Assembly (NCBI RefSeq): GCF_021497885.1
Contig: NZ_CP046523.1
Location: 1,655,501-1,719,500, forward strand
Length of the DNA stretch: 64,000 nucleotides
Reading direction: 5' to 3'
Source of the DNA: Streptococcus oralis
GTDB lineage: Bacteria > Bacillota > Bacilli > Lactobacillales > Streptococcaceae
The translations under genes were made by a program, and so were the position numbers. Below are positions 52,944-64,000 of this stretch, piece by piece. Each line of letters opens with the position of its first letter. Positions within the stretch are counted from its first letter, which is position 1. The notes below the pieces were generated by a model. That model was not told the origin of the DNA. It searched no databases and worked only from the letters and a program-made list of their open reading frames with translations.

Positions 52944-55900
52944 TTAAAACAACTCATCAAACAAACTCAACTGGTTATCCTCTGGCATATTGCCGAGAAT
53001 GCCCATTTCATCCATCTTTTCAACCAAGGTTGATGAGAGTCCACCGCGCTTGCGTAATTCTGTCTTAGAGAGGAACTCACCCTCTTCACGCGCACGCACC
53101 AACTGCTTAGCAACGTTCTCTCCCAGACCATCCATTGCTACAAATGGTGGAATGAGGGTATCCCCATCAATGAGGAACTCTGTCGCCTGACTACGATAGA
53201 GATCGAGTTTGCCAAACTTGAAACCACGTTCCCACATTTCATTGACAATCTCAAGAGTTGTATAGAGGTCAATCTCCACATTAGAGGCTTCATTGTTCTT
53301 GCGTTTTTCAGCGATTTCTGCCATTCTGCGCTTGATGGCATCCAAGCCCGCTCCCATGGTCTTGATATCAAAGGCCTTGGCGCGGATAGAGAAGTAAGCA
53401 CAGTAGTAATAAATCGGGTGATGAACCTTGAAGTAGGCCACACGCAAGGCCATCATAACGTAGGCTGCCGCGTGGGCTTTAGGGAACATATACTTGATTT
53501 TCCCACAGGATTCAATATACCACTCTGGCACTTTATTTGCCTTCATAGCCTCAATGTAGCCATTTCGCTCCTCTTCGGAAATCTTCAACCATAGGCCCTT
53601 ACGTACCCGTTCCATGATGGTAAAGGCCATCTTAGGCTCGAGACCAGCATGCATGAGGTAAACCATGATGTCGTCCCGACAACCGATAACGGTTGATAGA
53701 TCCGCAATTCCTTGCTTGATCAGATCCTGTGCATTTCCCAACCACACATCGGTACCGTGGGACAGACCAGACAGCTGAAGCAACTCCGCAAAAGTCGTCG
53801 GATGCGTCTCGTCTACCATCCCACGTACAAAGTTTGTTCCAAACTCTGGAATTCCCAGCATACCCGTCGGCGTACCGATTTGCTCCGGCGTCACCCCAAG
53901 TACATCCGTCCCAGAAAAGAGGGCCATCACGCCTTCATCATCCATAGGAATTTCATTAGGGTCAATCCCAGACAAGTCCTGCAATTTTCGAATCATGGTC
54001 GGATCATCATGCCCCAGCACATCGAGTTTGAGGACGTTCTCATCGATATCGTGGAAGTTAAAGTGAGTCGTCTGCCATTCAGCCGTCACATCATCTGCTG
54101 GATACTGGACAGGCGTAAAGTCGTAGACATCCATGTAGTTAGGAATAACTACGATTCCTCCCGGGTGTTGTCCTGTAGTCCGCTTGACACCGGCAGCACC
54201 TTGGGCAAGACGTTCCACCTCTGCATCACGATAAAACTTCCCGTAGTCTCTCTCGTAGCCCTTTACAAATCCATAGGCAGTCTTAGCAGCAACTGTACCA
54301 ACCGTTCCTGCACGGAAGGCATATTCTTCACCAAAGATATCACGCACATCCAAGTGAGCGCTAGGCTGGTCTTCTCCCGAGAAGTTCAAGTCAATATCGG
54401 GAACCTTGTCCCCATCAAAACCAAGGAAGGTCTCAAACGGAATATCCTGTCCATTTTTGCTAAGTTTATGACCACAGTTTGGACAATCCTTATTAGGCAT
54501 ATCAAAACCAGAACCGTAAGAACCATCCGTGATAAACTCGCTGTACTGACACTGACCACAAACATAATGAGGAGAGAGAGGGTTAACCTCCGTAATCCCA
54601 ATCATGGTCGCAACGAAACTAGACCCAACAGATCCACGAGAACCCACCAAGTAGCCCCGTTCATTGGAACGTTGTACCAACATCTGAGATGCCAGATAAA
54701 TCACGGCAAATCCATTCCCCAGAATGGATGTTAATTCCTTTTCAATCCGCAAATCAACGATATCTGGCAGAGGATTTCCATAAATCTCAAAAGCTTTCTT
54801 ATAGGTCAGCTCAGCGACCGTTTCTTCAGCCTTGTCGATGAAAGGTGTATACAAGTCACCCTTAACGACCTCAACAGACTCAAAGATATCTGCCAAGGCA
54901 TTGGTATTTTCAATAACCAATTTGCGTGCTAGATCTTCGCCCAAGAAGGCAAATTCATCCAACATCTCATTAGTCGTTCGAAAATGAGCTTTAGGTAGCG
55001 GAGCTGGTTGGGCATGTTCACCGTGACCAATAGTTCGGTTAATCATAGCCCCCTGTCCCAAACTACGGACGATAATTTCACGGTAAATCTCTTCTTCCGG
55101 TTCGATATAATGGACATTTCCCGTAGCCAGAACAGGCTTGCCAAGACGGTCCCCGACCTCTATCAAACTCTTGATAATGGTCTGGAGTTCATCCATATCC
55201 TTGACCTGCTCCTTAGCAATCAAGGGAGCATAGATAGCTGGTGGCATGACCTCGATAAAGTCATAATACTTGGCCACCTCAACCGCTGCATCCACACCTT
55301 GGGAAACAACTGTATCAAAAACTTCACCTTCTGAACAGGCTGATCCTAAAATCAAGCCCTCCCGATGGGCATCTAGAACCGTTCTCGGTATCCGTGGTAC
55401 TCCTTCAAAGTACTTAGTATTGGACAAAGAAACCAGCTTAAAAATATTTTTTAAACCAACTTGATTCTTGACATAAATGGTCGCATGCTTGATCCGAGCT
55501 TTTTTATAAGAATCAGGACTAATCAAATCAATGTTTAGTCTAGCCAAGTCAGTCACACTATGTTTTTCTGCCACCTCTTTGATAAAGATAAAAAGCAGAC
55601 GACCCGTAGCTTCTGCATCGTAATTGGCCATGTGGTGGTGTTCTAGAGCCACACCAAAACGCTTGGTCAAAGGTCCCAAACCATGACGTTTATACTCAGG
55701 ATAGAGGTTCCTAGCAAACTCCAGCGTATCGATAACTGGCTGGCTAATCTTAGGCAGACCATGGCGCTCATAGTTGGCATTCATAAAGCCAACATCAAAG
55801 GTTGCATTGTGGGCAACTAGGACGGTATCCTTACAGAATTCTTGGAATTCTTGCAAAACTTGTTCCAGTGGTTTGGCATTTTTGACATGATCATCCGTAA

Positions 55901-57335
55901 TTCCAGTCAACTCAGTAGTAAAAGCTGACAAGGGATGTCCAGGATTGATAAATTCATCAAATTCAGCAATGACATTCCCCTTGTACATCTTAGAGGCCGC
56001 AACCTGAATCAAGTCATTATAGATAGCTGAAAGCCCCGTCGTTTCCACGTCAAAGACCACGTAGGTTGCTTCAGATAGATCCATCTCCACTTCGTTATAG
56101 ACGATAGGAACACGATCCTCCACGATATTGGCTTCCATTCCATAGATCAGCTGGATTCCCGCTTTCTTGGCAGCCTTATAGCCATGTGGAAAGGACTGAA
56201 CATTGCCATGGTCCGTAATGGCAACCGCCTTGTGACCCCATTTTGCAGCTGTCGCGACGATTTCTTCGACCTCTGGTAGAGCATCCATGGTCGACATATT
56301 AGTATGAGCATGAAACTCAACCCGACGCTCACCTTCTGGCATCAAATCCTTCCGCTCATAGTGAACAACTTCCTGCACATCCTGCACGTTCATGGTCAAA
56401 TCGCGTGTAAAGTTATTCATCTCCACATTCCCACGCACTCTGAGCCAAGAATTCTTCTTGATTAAATCAAATTTTTGAGCCTCTTCTTCATTCTTAACCC
56501 ATTTTTGCATTGAAAAACTTGAAGTGTAGTCCGTCATTTTAAAATTGATCAAAACGCGACCAGTTCTGGTCACTTTATGTTCCACATCAAAAACGACCCC
56601 TTCAAAGACCAGACGATTTTCCTCAGTCGTCACGTCGATCATCTGGGTAACTTCTGCCTTATCTAGTTTTGGCTTAGCCGCAGCTTTTTTAGCCTGAAAA
56701 TCGAAGGCTGGTTTCTCTTCTACTGGAGGAGGAGCCATTTGTTCCAGTTGTTCCATAGCACGCAAAGCCTCTTCATTGGCAGCCTGTACAATTTGTTCAT
56801 TCTCCGTATAGAAGGCTTCCTCCTGCTCTTGTGTAAGGGCATCATTCTTTTCTATTTGGCATACAAAGGCTGGGAAACCAAACTTTTCAAGTTGCTTTGC
56901 TAGATTAGGAAGATGATTCTTCTTAAAGTGTTCCTTATCAATCGCCTCTGAACCTTCAATAAAGAGTTGATTTCCCTCCGCACGAACTTGCAGATTCTGA
57001 TAAAGAGACTTAAATCCTTGGCTAGCACACGGACCTTCAGAAAAAGCCTCCTTATAGTAGGCCTGCAAGAGTTCATTAGAAAATTCCTGAGAGAGCGCCT
57101 TGATTTCGAAAACAGCTCGATTCCCTGTCTTAGAAAATTCTTCACTAAGCCCTTTCTTTAACTCTAAAAAGATTTCAATCGGTAAAATATTAGAAAATAC
57201 AAAGTGAAATTCCCAAATCTTACTAATTTTATGAACCACAACACGCTCAATACTTGCATCAACAAGAGCAGGATCCTGTCGCAGCTGATCAGAGATTCCT
57301 AGTTGATTCATTAAAATTTCAAACTTACTTGACAT
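52944..57335 (-). CDS. polC: DNA polymerase III alpha subunit, Gram-positive type (PolC)
   Basis: This 1463-residue replicative polymerase has an N-terminal domain and OB-fold (about residues 235-320), then a PHP domain split by the exonuclease: [19 protein letters not shown] near 340, then the proofreading exonuclease [14 protein letters not shown] near 425-590. PHP resumes, followed by the polymerase core with the DIDLNFSGE catalytic aspartates near 975, the zinc finger CGQCQY...CPNCG and the C-terminal helix-hairpin-helix. Full length. The start has GAGGAAATTGA. It is the target of 6-anilinouracils. Confidence 0.97.
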   Translation of the reverse strand: MSSKFEILMNQLGISDQLRQDPALVDASIERVVVHKISKIWEFHFVFSNILPIEIFLELKKGLSEEFSKTGNRAVFEIKALSQEFSNELLQAYYKEAFSEGPCASQGFKSLYQNLQVRAEGNQLFIEGSEAIDKEHFKKNHLPNLAKQLEKFGFPAFVCQIEKNDALTQEQEEAFYTENEQIVQAANEEALRAMEQLEQMAPPPVEEKPAFDFQAKKAAAKPKLDKAEVTQMIDVTTEENRLVFEGVVFDVEHKVTRTGRVLINFKMTDYTSSFSMQKWVKNEEEAQKFDLIKKNSWLRVRGNVEMNNFTRDLTMNVQDVQEVVHYERKDLMPEGERRVEFHAHTNMSTMDALPEVEEIVATAAKWGHKAVAITDHGNVQSFPHGYKAAKKAGIQLIYGMEANIVEDRVPIVYNEVEMDLSEATYVVFDVETTGLSAIYNDLIQVAASKMYKGNVIAEFDEFINPGHPLSAFTTELTGITDDHVKNAKPLEQVLQEFQEFCKDTVLVAHNATFDVGFMNANYERHGLPKISQPVIDTLEFARNLYPEYKRHGLGPLTKRFGVALEHHHMANYDAEATGRLLFIFIKEVAEKHSVTDLARLNIDLISPDSYKKARIKHATIYVKNQVGLKNIFKLVSLSNTKYFEGVPRIPRTVLDAHREGLILGSACSEGEVFDTVVSQGVDAAVEVAKYYDFIEVMPPAIYAPLIAKEQVKDMDELQTIIKSLIEVGDRLGKPVLATGNVHYIEPEEEIYREIIVRSLGQGAMINRTIGHGEHAQPAPLPKAHFRTTNEMLDEFAFLGEDLARKLVIENTNALADIFESVEVVKGDLYTPFIDKAEETVAELTYKKAFEIYGNPLPDIVDLRIEKELTSILGNGFAVIYLASQMLVQRSNERGYLVGSRGSVGSSFVATMIGITEVNPLSPHYVCGQCQYSEFITDGSYGSGFDMPNKDCPNCGHKLSKNGQDIPFETFLGFDGDKVPDIDLNFSGEDQPSAHLDVRDIFGEEYAFRAGTVGTVAAKTAYGFVKGYERDYGKFYRDAEVERLAQGAAGVKRTTGQHPGGIVVIPNYMDVYDFTPVQYPADDVTAEWQTTHFNFHDIDENVLKLDVLGHDDPTMIRKLQDLSGIDPNEIPMDDEGVMALFSGTDVLGVTPEQIGTPTGMLGIPEFGTNFVRGMVDETHPTTFAELLQLSGLSHGTDVWLGNAQDLIKQGIADLSTVIGCRDDIMVYLMHAGLEPKMAFTIMERVRKGLWLKISEEERNGYIEAMKANKVPEWYIESCGKIKYMFPKAHAAAYVMMALRVAYFKVHHPIYYYCAYFSIRAKAFDIKTMGAGLDAIKRRMAEIAEKRKNNEASNVEIDLYTTLEIVNEMWERGFKFGKLDLYRSQATEFLIDGDTLIPPFVAMDGLGENVAKQLVRAREEGEFLSKTELRKRGGLSSTLVEKMDEMGILGNMPEDNQLSLFDELF

Positions 57336-57659
57336 TCAATTTCCTCACATTATTCTCTTACTATTTTACCATAATTAAAGAAAATATATAGCCAGTACCA
57401 TCTCCCTTGCGACTTAGATGGAAAGATTTTATCATACTTGTAATAGATAAAACTATACTGACTCGTAGTCACATATTAAAAAGTGAGATGAAAATCATCT
57501 CACTTTTTAATATGTGACTTTCAGTCCGTCTCGCTCCGTCAGGTGCGAGACAAATAAACCACCCGCTATGCGGGTGCGCATCGAAGGTTATACCCAAAAA
57601 ACTCCAAACGCGATACAATAAAGGTGTTCAAGCCAATTGTAAAGCGAAAGGAGAAAAAT
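57336..57659. other. Intergenic region between polC and the IS200-like transposase remnant
   Basis: This 324-bp stretch holds, from left to right: the polC leader with a TAAAAT-type -10 near 57365; the long perfect palindrome at 57467-57519; a small hairpin GTCTCGC/GCGAGAC (57528-57551); and the left-end hairpin of the IS200-like element (57560-57576) with the transposase ribosome site. I see no other gene. Confidence 0.6.
57467..57519. repeat. Perfect 25-bp inverted repeat with a 3-nt loop
   Basis: Two exactly complementary 25-nt arms (57467-57491 and 57495-57519) are separated by AAA. The centre looks like an intrinsic terminator (A5-GTGAGATGA-AAA-TCATCTCAC-T5), but the pairing continues for 11 more bases on each side, and neither neighbour is transcribed towards it. 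See findings. Confidence 0.9.
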
Positions 57660-58310
57660 ATGGCACAAAAGGCACATAGTTTATCACACACAAAGTGGAT
57701 GTGTAAATATCACATTGTGTTTACCCCTAAGTATAGACGAAAAGTGATCTATAATCAATATCGAAGTAGTTTAGGCGAAATATTTCATCGTTTGTGCAGT
57801 TATAAAGGCGTTGAATTATCGAAGGTCACTTGATGCCTGATCATGTACAGATGTTAGTAAGTATTCCACCGAGGATAAGTATTTCAAGTTTCATGGGATA
57901 TTTAAAAGGTAAAAGTGCACTCATGATGTTTGACAAACACGCTAATCTCAAGTATAAGTTTGGGAATCGGCATTTCTGGGCAGAAGGTTATTATGTGAGT
58001 ACAGTAGGGCTCAATGAAGCCACAATTAAGAAATATATTCAAGATTAAAGAAATTATCCAGTGGATGATTTCTTCACGAGTATGAAAATTCGAGAACGAG
58101 TAAAGCATGATATAGTACTAGATAAATTGAGTGTAAAAGAATATGAGGATCCCTTTAGGGATAGTGGTAAGTAATACCCAAGCCTCTTCGAGAGGCAAGT
58201 GACGAGTCAAGAGCAATGAGGCTTGAACAACGTGAAAGCCAGCGTCTTTAGGCGCTGGCTGGTGATTTGGGCTTATAGCCCTGGTACAAACCACCCGTTT
58301 GACGGGTGGT
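57528..58310 (+). mobile_element. Degenerate IS200/IS605-family element
   Basis: A single-transposase IS of IS200 type lies between polC and bglA. Its left side carries hairpins at 57528-57551 and 57560-57576 (CACCCGC/GCGGGTG). Its right side carries a hairpin at 58237-58260 (AGCCAGCG/CGCTGGCT) and a perfect 9-bp hairpin at 58290-58310 (ACCACCCGT/ACGGGTGGT). The two outer hairpins share the ACCACCCG core, as expected for subterminal TnpA-recognised structures. Exact ends are uncertain because such elements have no inverted terminal repeats or target duplication. The transposase is broken. Confidence 0.85.
57660..58174 (+). pseudogene. IS200-type transposase TnpA, inactivated
   Basis: The N-terminal piece (57660-57832) begins MAQKAHSLSHTKWMCKYHIVF and ends after GVELSKVT. 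Reading resumes one frame over with HLMPDHVQMLVSIPPRIS, so one base was lost near 57814-57817. The catalytic HUH motif, normally DHVHML, reads DHVQML (Gln codon at 57848-57850). After KKYIQD a TAA at 58046 interrupts the frame, which then continues in phase to DKLSVKEYEDPFRDSGK and a final stop at 58174. A 51-bp in-frame insertion seems to carry that TAA. The ribosome site AAAGGAG is intact. Confidence 0.9.
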
Positions 58311-58318
58311 TATGATTT

Positions 58319-59698
58319 TTAAAATCCATTATTGTCGCTGAGCTCTTTGAACCAGTGGCCTGATTTCTTCAGGTGGCGTTCCTGCGTTTCCAAGTCAAGT
58401 TCAACTAGACCATAGCGGTTTTTATAGCTATTGAGCCATGACCAGCAATCGATAAAGGTCCAAATCAAGTAACCCTTACAGTTGGCTCCGTCTTCAATGG
58501 CACGGTGGAGTTCACGCAAATGGCCTTTGACAAAGTCAATACGATAGTCGTCTTGAATCATGCCATTCTCACGGAACTTGTCTTCACCTTCAACACCCAT
58601 GCCATTCTCTGTCAACATCCACTCAATATTACCATAATTTTCCTTGATATTTTGAGCAATATCATAAATCCCTTGCTCGTAGATTTCCCAACCACGGTGG
58701 GGATTGATCTTACGGCCTGGCATGACATATGGCTCATAGAAATGCTCTGGCAAGAGCGGGCTATCTGGATACTTGGCAAAACGTGGCGCCATAACACGCA
58801 GAGGTTGGTAGTAGTTGACTCCAAGAAAGTCCACTGTATGCTCCCGAATGACTTCTAACTCTTCAACAGTGTACTCTGGTAGCAAATCATGCTCAGACAA
58901 AATTTCCACCAATTCCTCTGGATAAGTCCCCAAGACAGACGGATCTAGGAAAGATTGAGCTTGAAAGAGATCGGCAATGCGAGCGGCCTTGACATCTGCA
59001 GGATGCTGGCTACGTGGGTAAGCTGGTGTCAAGTTAAGAACAATCCCAATCTTAGACTCCGGCAAAATCTCATGACAGGCCTTAACCGCAAGACTGCTAG
59101 CCAGTTGCGTATGATAGGCAACCTTAACCGCTGCTTTGGCATCTACCTTATGAGGATAGTGGGCATCATAGAAATAGCCAAACTCTACGGGGACAATGGG
59201 CTCGTTAAAGGTAATCCATTGGTCCACCAAGTCACCGTAAGTCTCAAAACAAAAACGAGCATAGTCTTCATAGGCTGAGACAGTCGCCTTATTTTCCCAA
59301 CCATCGCCGTCTTCTTGGAGGGCAAATGGCAGGTCGAAGTGATAGAGATTGACTAAGAGACGAATTCCCTTAGACTTGATGGCTTCAAAGACCTGACGGT
59401 AGAAAGTCACCCCTTGCGGATTAACCTCTCCACGGCCTTGCGGGAAAATACGAGACCACTGGATAGAAGTACGAAAGGCTGTATGCCCAGTCTCTACCAA
59501 AAGCTCAATATCCTTTTCCCAGTTTTCATAGAAGGTCGATGTTTTATCAGGTCCAATCCCATTGTAGTAGCGGTTTGACTCTACTTGATACCAATAATCC
59601 CAGAGATTATCTCCCTTGCCGTCACCTGGCACTCGTCCTTCTGTCTGTGGTCCAGAAGTGGAGGAACCCCAAACAAAATCCTTTGGAAATTTTAGCAT
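58319..59698 (-). CDS. bglA: Glycoside hydrolase family 1 beta-glucosidase / 6-phospho-beta-glucosidase
   Basis: This 459-residue GH1 enzyme has acid/base Glu in ITFNEPIVP (near residue 168) and nucleophile Glu in MLTENGMG (near 363). Family members cleave beta-glucosides or their 6-phosphates; no PTS gene is adjacent, so whether the substrate is phosphorylated is undecided. The ATG at 59698 has AGAGGT upstream, and 14 extra upstream residues were rejected. Its 3' end lies 8 bp from the right-end hairpin of the IS200 remnant. It has its own promoter after the proS terminator. Confidence 0.9.
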   Translation of the reverse strand: MLKFPKDFVWGSSTSGPQTEGRVPGDGKGDNLWDYWYQVESNRYYNGIGPDKTSTFYENWEKDIELLVETGHTAFRTSIQWSRIFPQGRGEVNPQGVTFYRQVFEAIKSKGIRLLVNLYHFDLPFALQEDGDGWENKATVSAYEDYARFCFETYGDLVDQWITFNEPIVPVEFGYFYDAHYPHKVDAKAAVKVAYHTQLASSLAVKACHEILPESKIGIVLNLTPAYPRSQHPADVKAARIADLFQAQSFLDPSVLGTYPEELVEILSEHDLLPEYTVEELEVIREHTVDFLGVNYYQPLRVMAPRFAKYPDSPLLPEHFYEPYVMPGRKINPHRGWEIYEQGIYDIAQNIKENYGNIEWMLTENGMGVEGEDKFRENGMIQDDYRIDFVKGHLRELHRAIEDGANCKGYLIWTFIDCWSWLNSYKNRYGLVELDLETQERHLKKSGHWFKELSDNNGF

Positions 59699-59738
59699 TG
59701 TTATACCTCTTAACTTGATTATGTCTTTATTCACTTCC

Positions 59739-59744
59739 ATTATA
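59739..59744 (-). promoter_or_regulatory. bglA -10 element
   Basis: TATAAT on the minus strand lies 40 bp upstream of the bglA ATG. The -35 is weak (TAGTTT at 17 bp) and overlaps the proS terminator. I found no good cre site here. Confidence 0.55.
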
Positions 59745-59747
59745 TAG

Positions 59748-59789
59748 AAAAAACAAGGTAAAAACTAGTTACATTTTTGCCTTGTTTTT
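59748..59789 (-). terminator. Terminator of proS
   Basis: Long A/T-rich arms AAAACAAGG...CCTTGTTTT with an inner AAAAA/TTTTT pair and a ten-base loop lie 17 bp after the proS stop. T runs on both sides would make it bidirectional. Confidence 0.8.
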
Positions 59790-59805
59790 CTTCTGATTAT
59801 AGTTT

Positions 59806-61671
<1,866 letters not shown>

Positions 61672-61675
61672 TTAT

Positions 61676-62932
61676 CTAAAAGAAGAGTCGCATAATGTCA
61701 TTCCAGGTCACAGCTAGCATCAAGACAACCATGATAACTACACCAGCCATGGTGACATAGGTTTCAATTTCTTGTTTAAGGGGTTTCCGGCGGATAGCCT
61801 CTAGGATATTGAGCACAATCTTTCCACCATCCAAAGCCGGGATAGGAATCAAGTTAAAAATCCCGATATTGATGGAAATCACAGCTAGGAAATAGAGGAC
61901 ATTCTCAAGACCATTTTTAGCAGCATCGCTACTTGCCTTAAAAATGGCAACGGGACCACCGAGTTTGTTCAAATCTGGATGGAAAATCAAGTTTTTCAGA
62001 GCCGAAAGGATACGGAGCCCTGAGTCAGCAGCGGTTGTAAATCCACCAACAAACATGGATAGGAGGTCTGACTTGACTTCCGGTTGAACCCCAAGAATAT
62101 AACGTCCTTGATTCTCTTCTGGAGTCACCGTGACTTGTTTTTCGCTACCATTTTCAGAAATGGTCACATCCAAGGTCGGGGCGGTCTTGTCCTTGGTATC
62201 TGCTTCCACAGCCTGGGTTAAGTCTTGCCAATTCTTAACCTCATGCGAGCCGACCTTGGTAATTTGAGCGGTCTCAGCTACACCCACCTTAGCCAATGCT
62301 CCCTCTGGCATGACATGAAAGAGATTGGTTTGAGTATCTCTAACACCACCTTGTAAAAAGATCAAGATCCAAAAAACAACAACACCTAAGATAAAGTTAT
62401 TCATAGGACCTGCAAAGTTGGTGATGAGCTTACCCCAGATAGAAGCATTTTGATACTGTACATCCAGAGGAGCGATGCGTACTTCGGTACCATCCGCCTC
62501 AACAACTGTTGCATCATGATCCACAGCAAAGGTCTTTTCTTCTTCCAAGACCAAGCCTTTAATGAAGAGCTTGTCTTCGAAATCAAACTGGGTTACCTGC
62601 ATAGGGAGAGCTGTTTGATCCAGTTTCTTCCCTGAGAGGTTGATCCGTTTGACCTTACCATCATCAGTAAGTGTTAAACTGACTGGGGTTCCTGTCTTGA
62701 TTTCTGTCGCATCATCGCCCCAACCAGCCATACGAACGTAGCCACCTAGAGGGAGCATCCGAATGGTATAAGCAGTGCCATCCTTACCAATATGGGCAAA
62801 AATCTTGGGCCCCATACCAATGGCAAATTCACGAACTAAAATGCCTGATTTCTTGGCAAAATAAAAATGTCCAAACTCATGCACCACCACAATAATCCCA
62901 AAAACGAGGATAAAGGTTAGCAATCCAATCAT
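61676..62932 (-). CDS. rseP: RseP/Eep-type site-2 membrane metalloprotease
   Basis: This 418-residue intramembrane zinc protease has the HEFGH motif with His18, Glu19 and His22 in the first membrane segment, a PDZ domain in the middle (about residues 205-290) and [12 protein letters not shown] near 355 supplying the third ligand. In streptococci and enterococci (Eep) it cleaves signal-peptide remnants and precursors of peptide pheromones. The start has AAAGGA seven bases upstream. It is the third gene of the uppS-cdsA-rseP-proS unit. Confidence 0.94.
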   Translation of the reverse strand: MIGLLTFILVFGIIVVVHEFGHFYFAKKSGILVREFAIGMGPKIFAHIGKDGTAYTIRMLPLGGYVRMAGWGDDATEIKTGTPVSLTLTDDGKVKRINLSGKKLDQTALPMQVTQFDFEDKLFIKGLVLEEEKTFAVDHDATVVEADGTEVRIAPLDVQYQNASIWGKLITNFAGPMNNFILGVVVFWILIFLQGGVRDTQTNLFHVMPEGALAKVGVAETAQITKVGSHEVKNWQDLTQAVEADTKDKTAPTLDVTISENGSEKQVTVTPEENQGRYILGVQPEVKSDLLSMFVGGFTTAADSGLRILSALKNLIFHPDLNKLGGPVAIFKASSDAAKNGLENVLYFLAVISINIGIFNLIPIPALDGGKIVLNILEAIRRKPLKQEIETYVTMAGVVIMVVLMLAVTWNDIMRLFF

Positions 62933-62947
62933 TCAATATTCCTTTCT

Positions 62948-63751
62948 TTAGAAGAGGCCAAACAAGTGCATGATAGGAAAGACAACTAGCATACTGTCAA
63001 AACGATCCAACACACCACCATGCCCCGGGATAAATTTTCCTGAATCCTTGACACCAAAATGGCGTTTCATAGCACTCTCAATCAAGTCACCAAACTGACC
63101 TGCCACACTGAAGAAGACGGCAAAGAGGCTCATTCTATAAATCCCATAAGGGAGAGCAACTGTGCTGTCTACTAGCATGAAGATTGCTGTTACCAGTACC
63201 GCACCTAGAATACCACCGATAAAGCCCTCAATACTCTTATTAGGAGAAACTCTTGGTGCCAACTTATGCTTGCCAAAATTCATCCCTATCAGGTAAGCCG
63301 CACTATCTGTCGCCCAAACGATAAAGAGGGCCAGAAGCACCTTGTCAAAACCTGCCACCCGAGCATCTAGTAAGGCATTAAAACCAAAACCAACATAAAA
63401 GCTCACAGCAATTGGAAAAGCAGCATCTTCAATCGTATAATTTTTACTGAAAACGGTCGTCCCCAGCATAATTGTAATCAAAACGCTGTAGGCAACCACA
63501 TTCCCATCAACAGGCAAAAAAGTTAGATAATTTTCTAAGGGGATTGTGAGGGCAAAGGTCGCAAAGAGGGTCAAGACGCCCTCGATAGTCATGGTATTTA
63601 GCCCTTTCATCTGCAAGAGTTCATGGACAGCCAGCATGGCTAACAAACCAATCCCTATCTGCAATAAGAGTCCCCCCACAAATAAGACTGGAAGGAAAAT
63701 AGCCAGGGCCAATCCAGCAAACAACGTTCTCTTTTGTAAATCTTGGGTCAT
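62948..63751 (-). CDS. cdsA: Phosphatidate cytidylyltransferase
   Basis: This 267-residue membrane enzyme makes CDP-diacylglycerol from phosphatidic acid and CTP for phospholipid synthesis. It has about seven to eight membrane segments and the signature ending in KDSGKFIPGHGGVLDRFDSML near residues 230-255. The start has AGGAG upstream. It lies 8 bp downstream of uppS and 15 bp before rseP. Confidence 0.95.
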   Translation of the reverse strand: MTQDLQKRTLFAGLALAIFLPVLFVGGLLLQIGIGLLAMLAVHELLQMKGLNTMTIEGVLTLFATFALTIPLENYLTFLPVDGNVVAYSVLITIMLGTTVFSKNYTIEDAAFPIAVSFYVGFGFNALLDARVAGFDKVLLALFIVWATDSAAYLIGMNFGKHKLAPRVSPNKSIEGFIGGILGAVLVTAIFMLVDSTVALPYGIYRMSLFAVFFSVAGQFGDLIESAMKRHFGVKDSGKFIPGHGGVLDRFDSMLVVFPIMHLFGLF

Positions 63752-63759
63752 ATCTTCTC

Positions 63760-64000
63760 CTAAACTCCTCCAAAACGGCGATTGCGACGATTATAGGCCG
63801 TAATAGCCTCCTTCAAAGATGCTTCATCAAAATCAGGCCACAAGGTATCCGTAAAGTAAAGCTCGCTATAGGCTGCTTGCCATGGCAAGAAATTACTCAA
63901 ACGCAACTCACCACTCGTACGGATGATCAAATCAGGATCTCGCAAATCCTTTGGCAGGCGTTGTGTGAAAAGATAATCCCCTATCATATCTTCTGTAATA
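63760..64000 (-). CDS. uppS: Isoprenyl (undecaprenyl) diphosphate synthase, C-terminal part
   Basis: The open frame enters from the right edge, and only about the last 79 residues are in the window. They contain [27 protein letters not shown] and the C-terminal [11 protein letters not shown], both diagnostic of cis-prenyltransferases. UppS makes the C55 lipid carrier used for peptidoglycan and capsule. The first ATG in the window (63987) is internal, not the start. Confidence 0.94.
   Translation of the reverse strand, partial: ITEDMIGDYLFTQRLPKDLRDPDLIIRTSGELRLSNFLPWQAAYSELYFTDTLWPDFDEASLKEAITAYNRRNRRFGGV

Noticed and set aside
53712-54734. A 340-residue plus-strand open frame inside polC
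   Set aside because: It lies wholly antisense to the conserved polymerase core, has no ribosome site and no recognisable domain; it is a shadow of polC.
57624-58048. Two separate small genes in the polC-bglA gap
   Set aside because: They are the two frames of one frameshifted IS200-type transposase.

Overview
The window looks like a chromosomal segment of a mitis-group Streptococcus (S. mitis / S. oralis / S. infantis-like, close to but not S. pneumoniae). The evidence is low G+C, the Ami oligopeptide transporter, the EndA nuclease, a CcpA and PurR of streptococcal type, ManLMN, a sulABCD-type folate operon with a fused FolB-FolK, and a Gram-positive PolC. Almost everything is housekeeping. 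No prophage, CRISPR array, integrative element or defence island was seen.

Layout: 1-3.9 kb is the start of the ami operon (amiA, amiC, 5' part of amiD, minus strand). A tRNA-Cys gene (plus strand) follows. 4.4-18.7 kb is mostly minus-strand: a CorC-type CBS membrane protein, endA, epuA, murA, a DUF1146 protein, the SepM-like protease, coaD, rsmD, asnA, a BI-1 protein and an rRNA/tRNA methyltransferase; then acyP and yidC on the plus strand; then pflA, lysA, purR and yhaM. 18.7-25.7 kb is a tightly packed run (rmuC, thiN, rpe, rsgA, rsmA, a short unknown, an SDR, rnmV, tatD). 25.8-36.5 kb holds kimA, a second AmiA/AliB-type peptide-binding lipoprotein, rpmH, alaT, a universal stress protein, a HAD/MazG-like fusion, asparaginase, ccpA and a DUF960 protein. 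36.5-42.5 kb holds folBK-folE-folC-folP, a CPBP protease and an NCS2 purine permease. 42.7-46.6 kb holds a Cof phosphatase and manLMN. 46.6-57.3 kb holds a P-type ATPase, pepC, rsuA, pepS, an unlisted 50-residue gene and polC. 57.4-58.3 kb has a long perfect palindrome and a dead IS200-type element. 58.3-64 kb holds bglA, proS, rseP, cdsA and the end of uppS.

Regulatory reading: the clearest non-routine signal is a repeated architecture in which an extended -10 (TGNTATAAT) ends exactly 6 nt (7 nt in one case) before an ATG that has no Shine-Dalgarno sequence. It occurs at rsuA, trmH-like, rsmD and the DUF1146 gene, and it predicts leaderless mRNAs; three of the four encode rRNA/tRNA-modifying enzymes. 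CcpA operator (cre)-like sites sit inside the ccpA and manL promoter spacers and at the predicted +1 of pflA. PurBox-like CGAAC motifs lie before purR and the purine permease. The order of blocks differs from the S. pneumoniae order I remember. One apparent junction is occupied by the IS200 remnant and another by the tRNA-Cys gene. I found no convincing new biological system.
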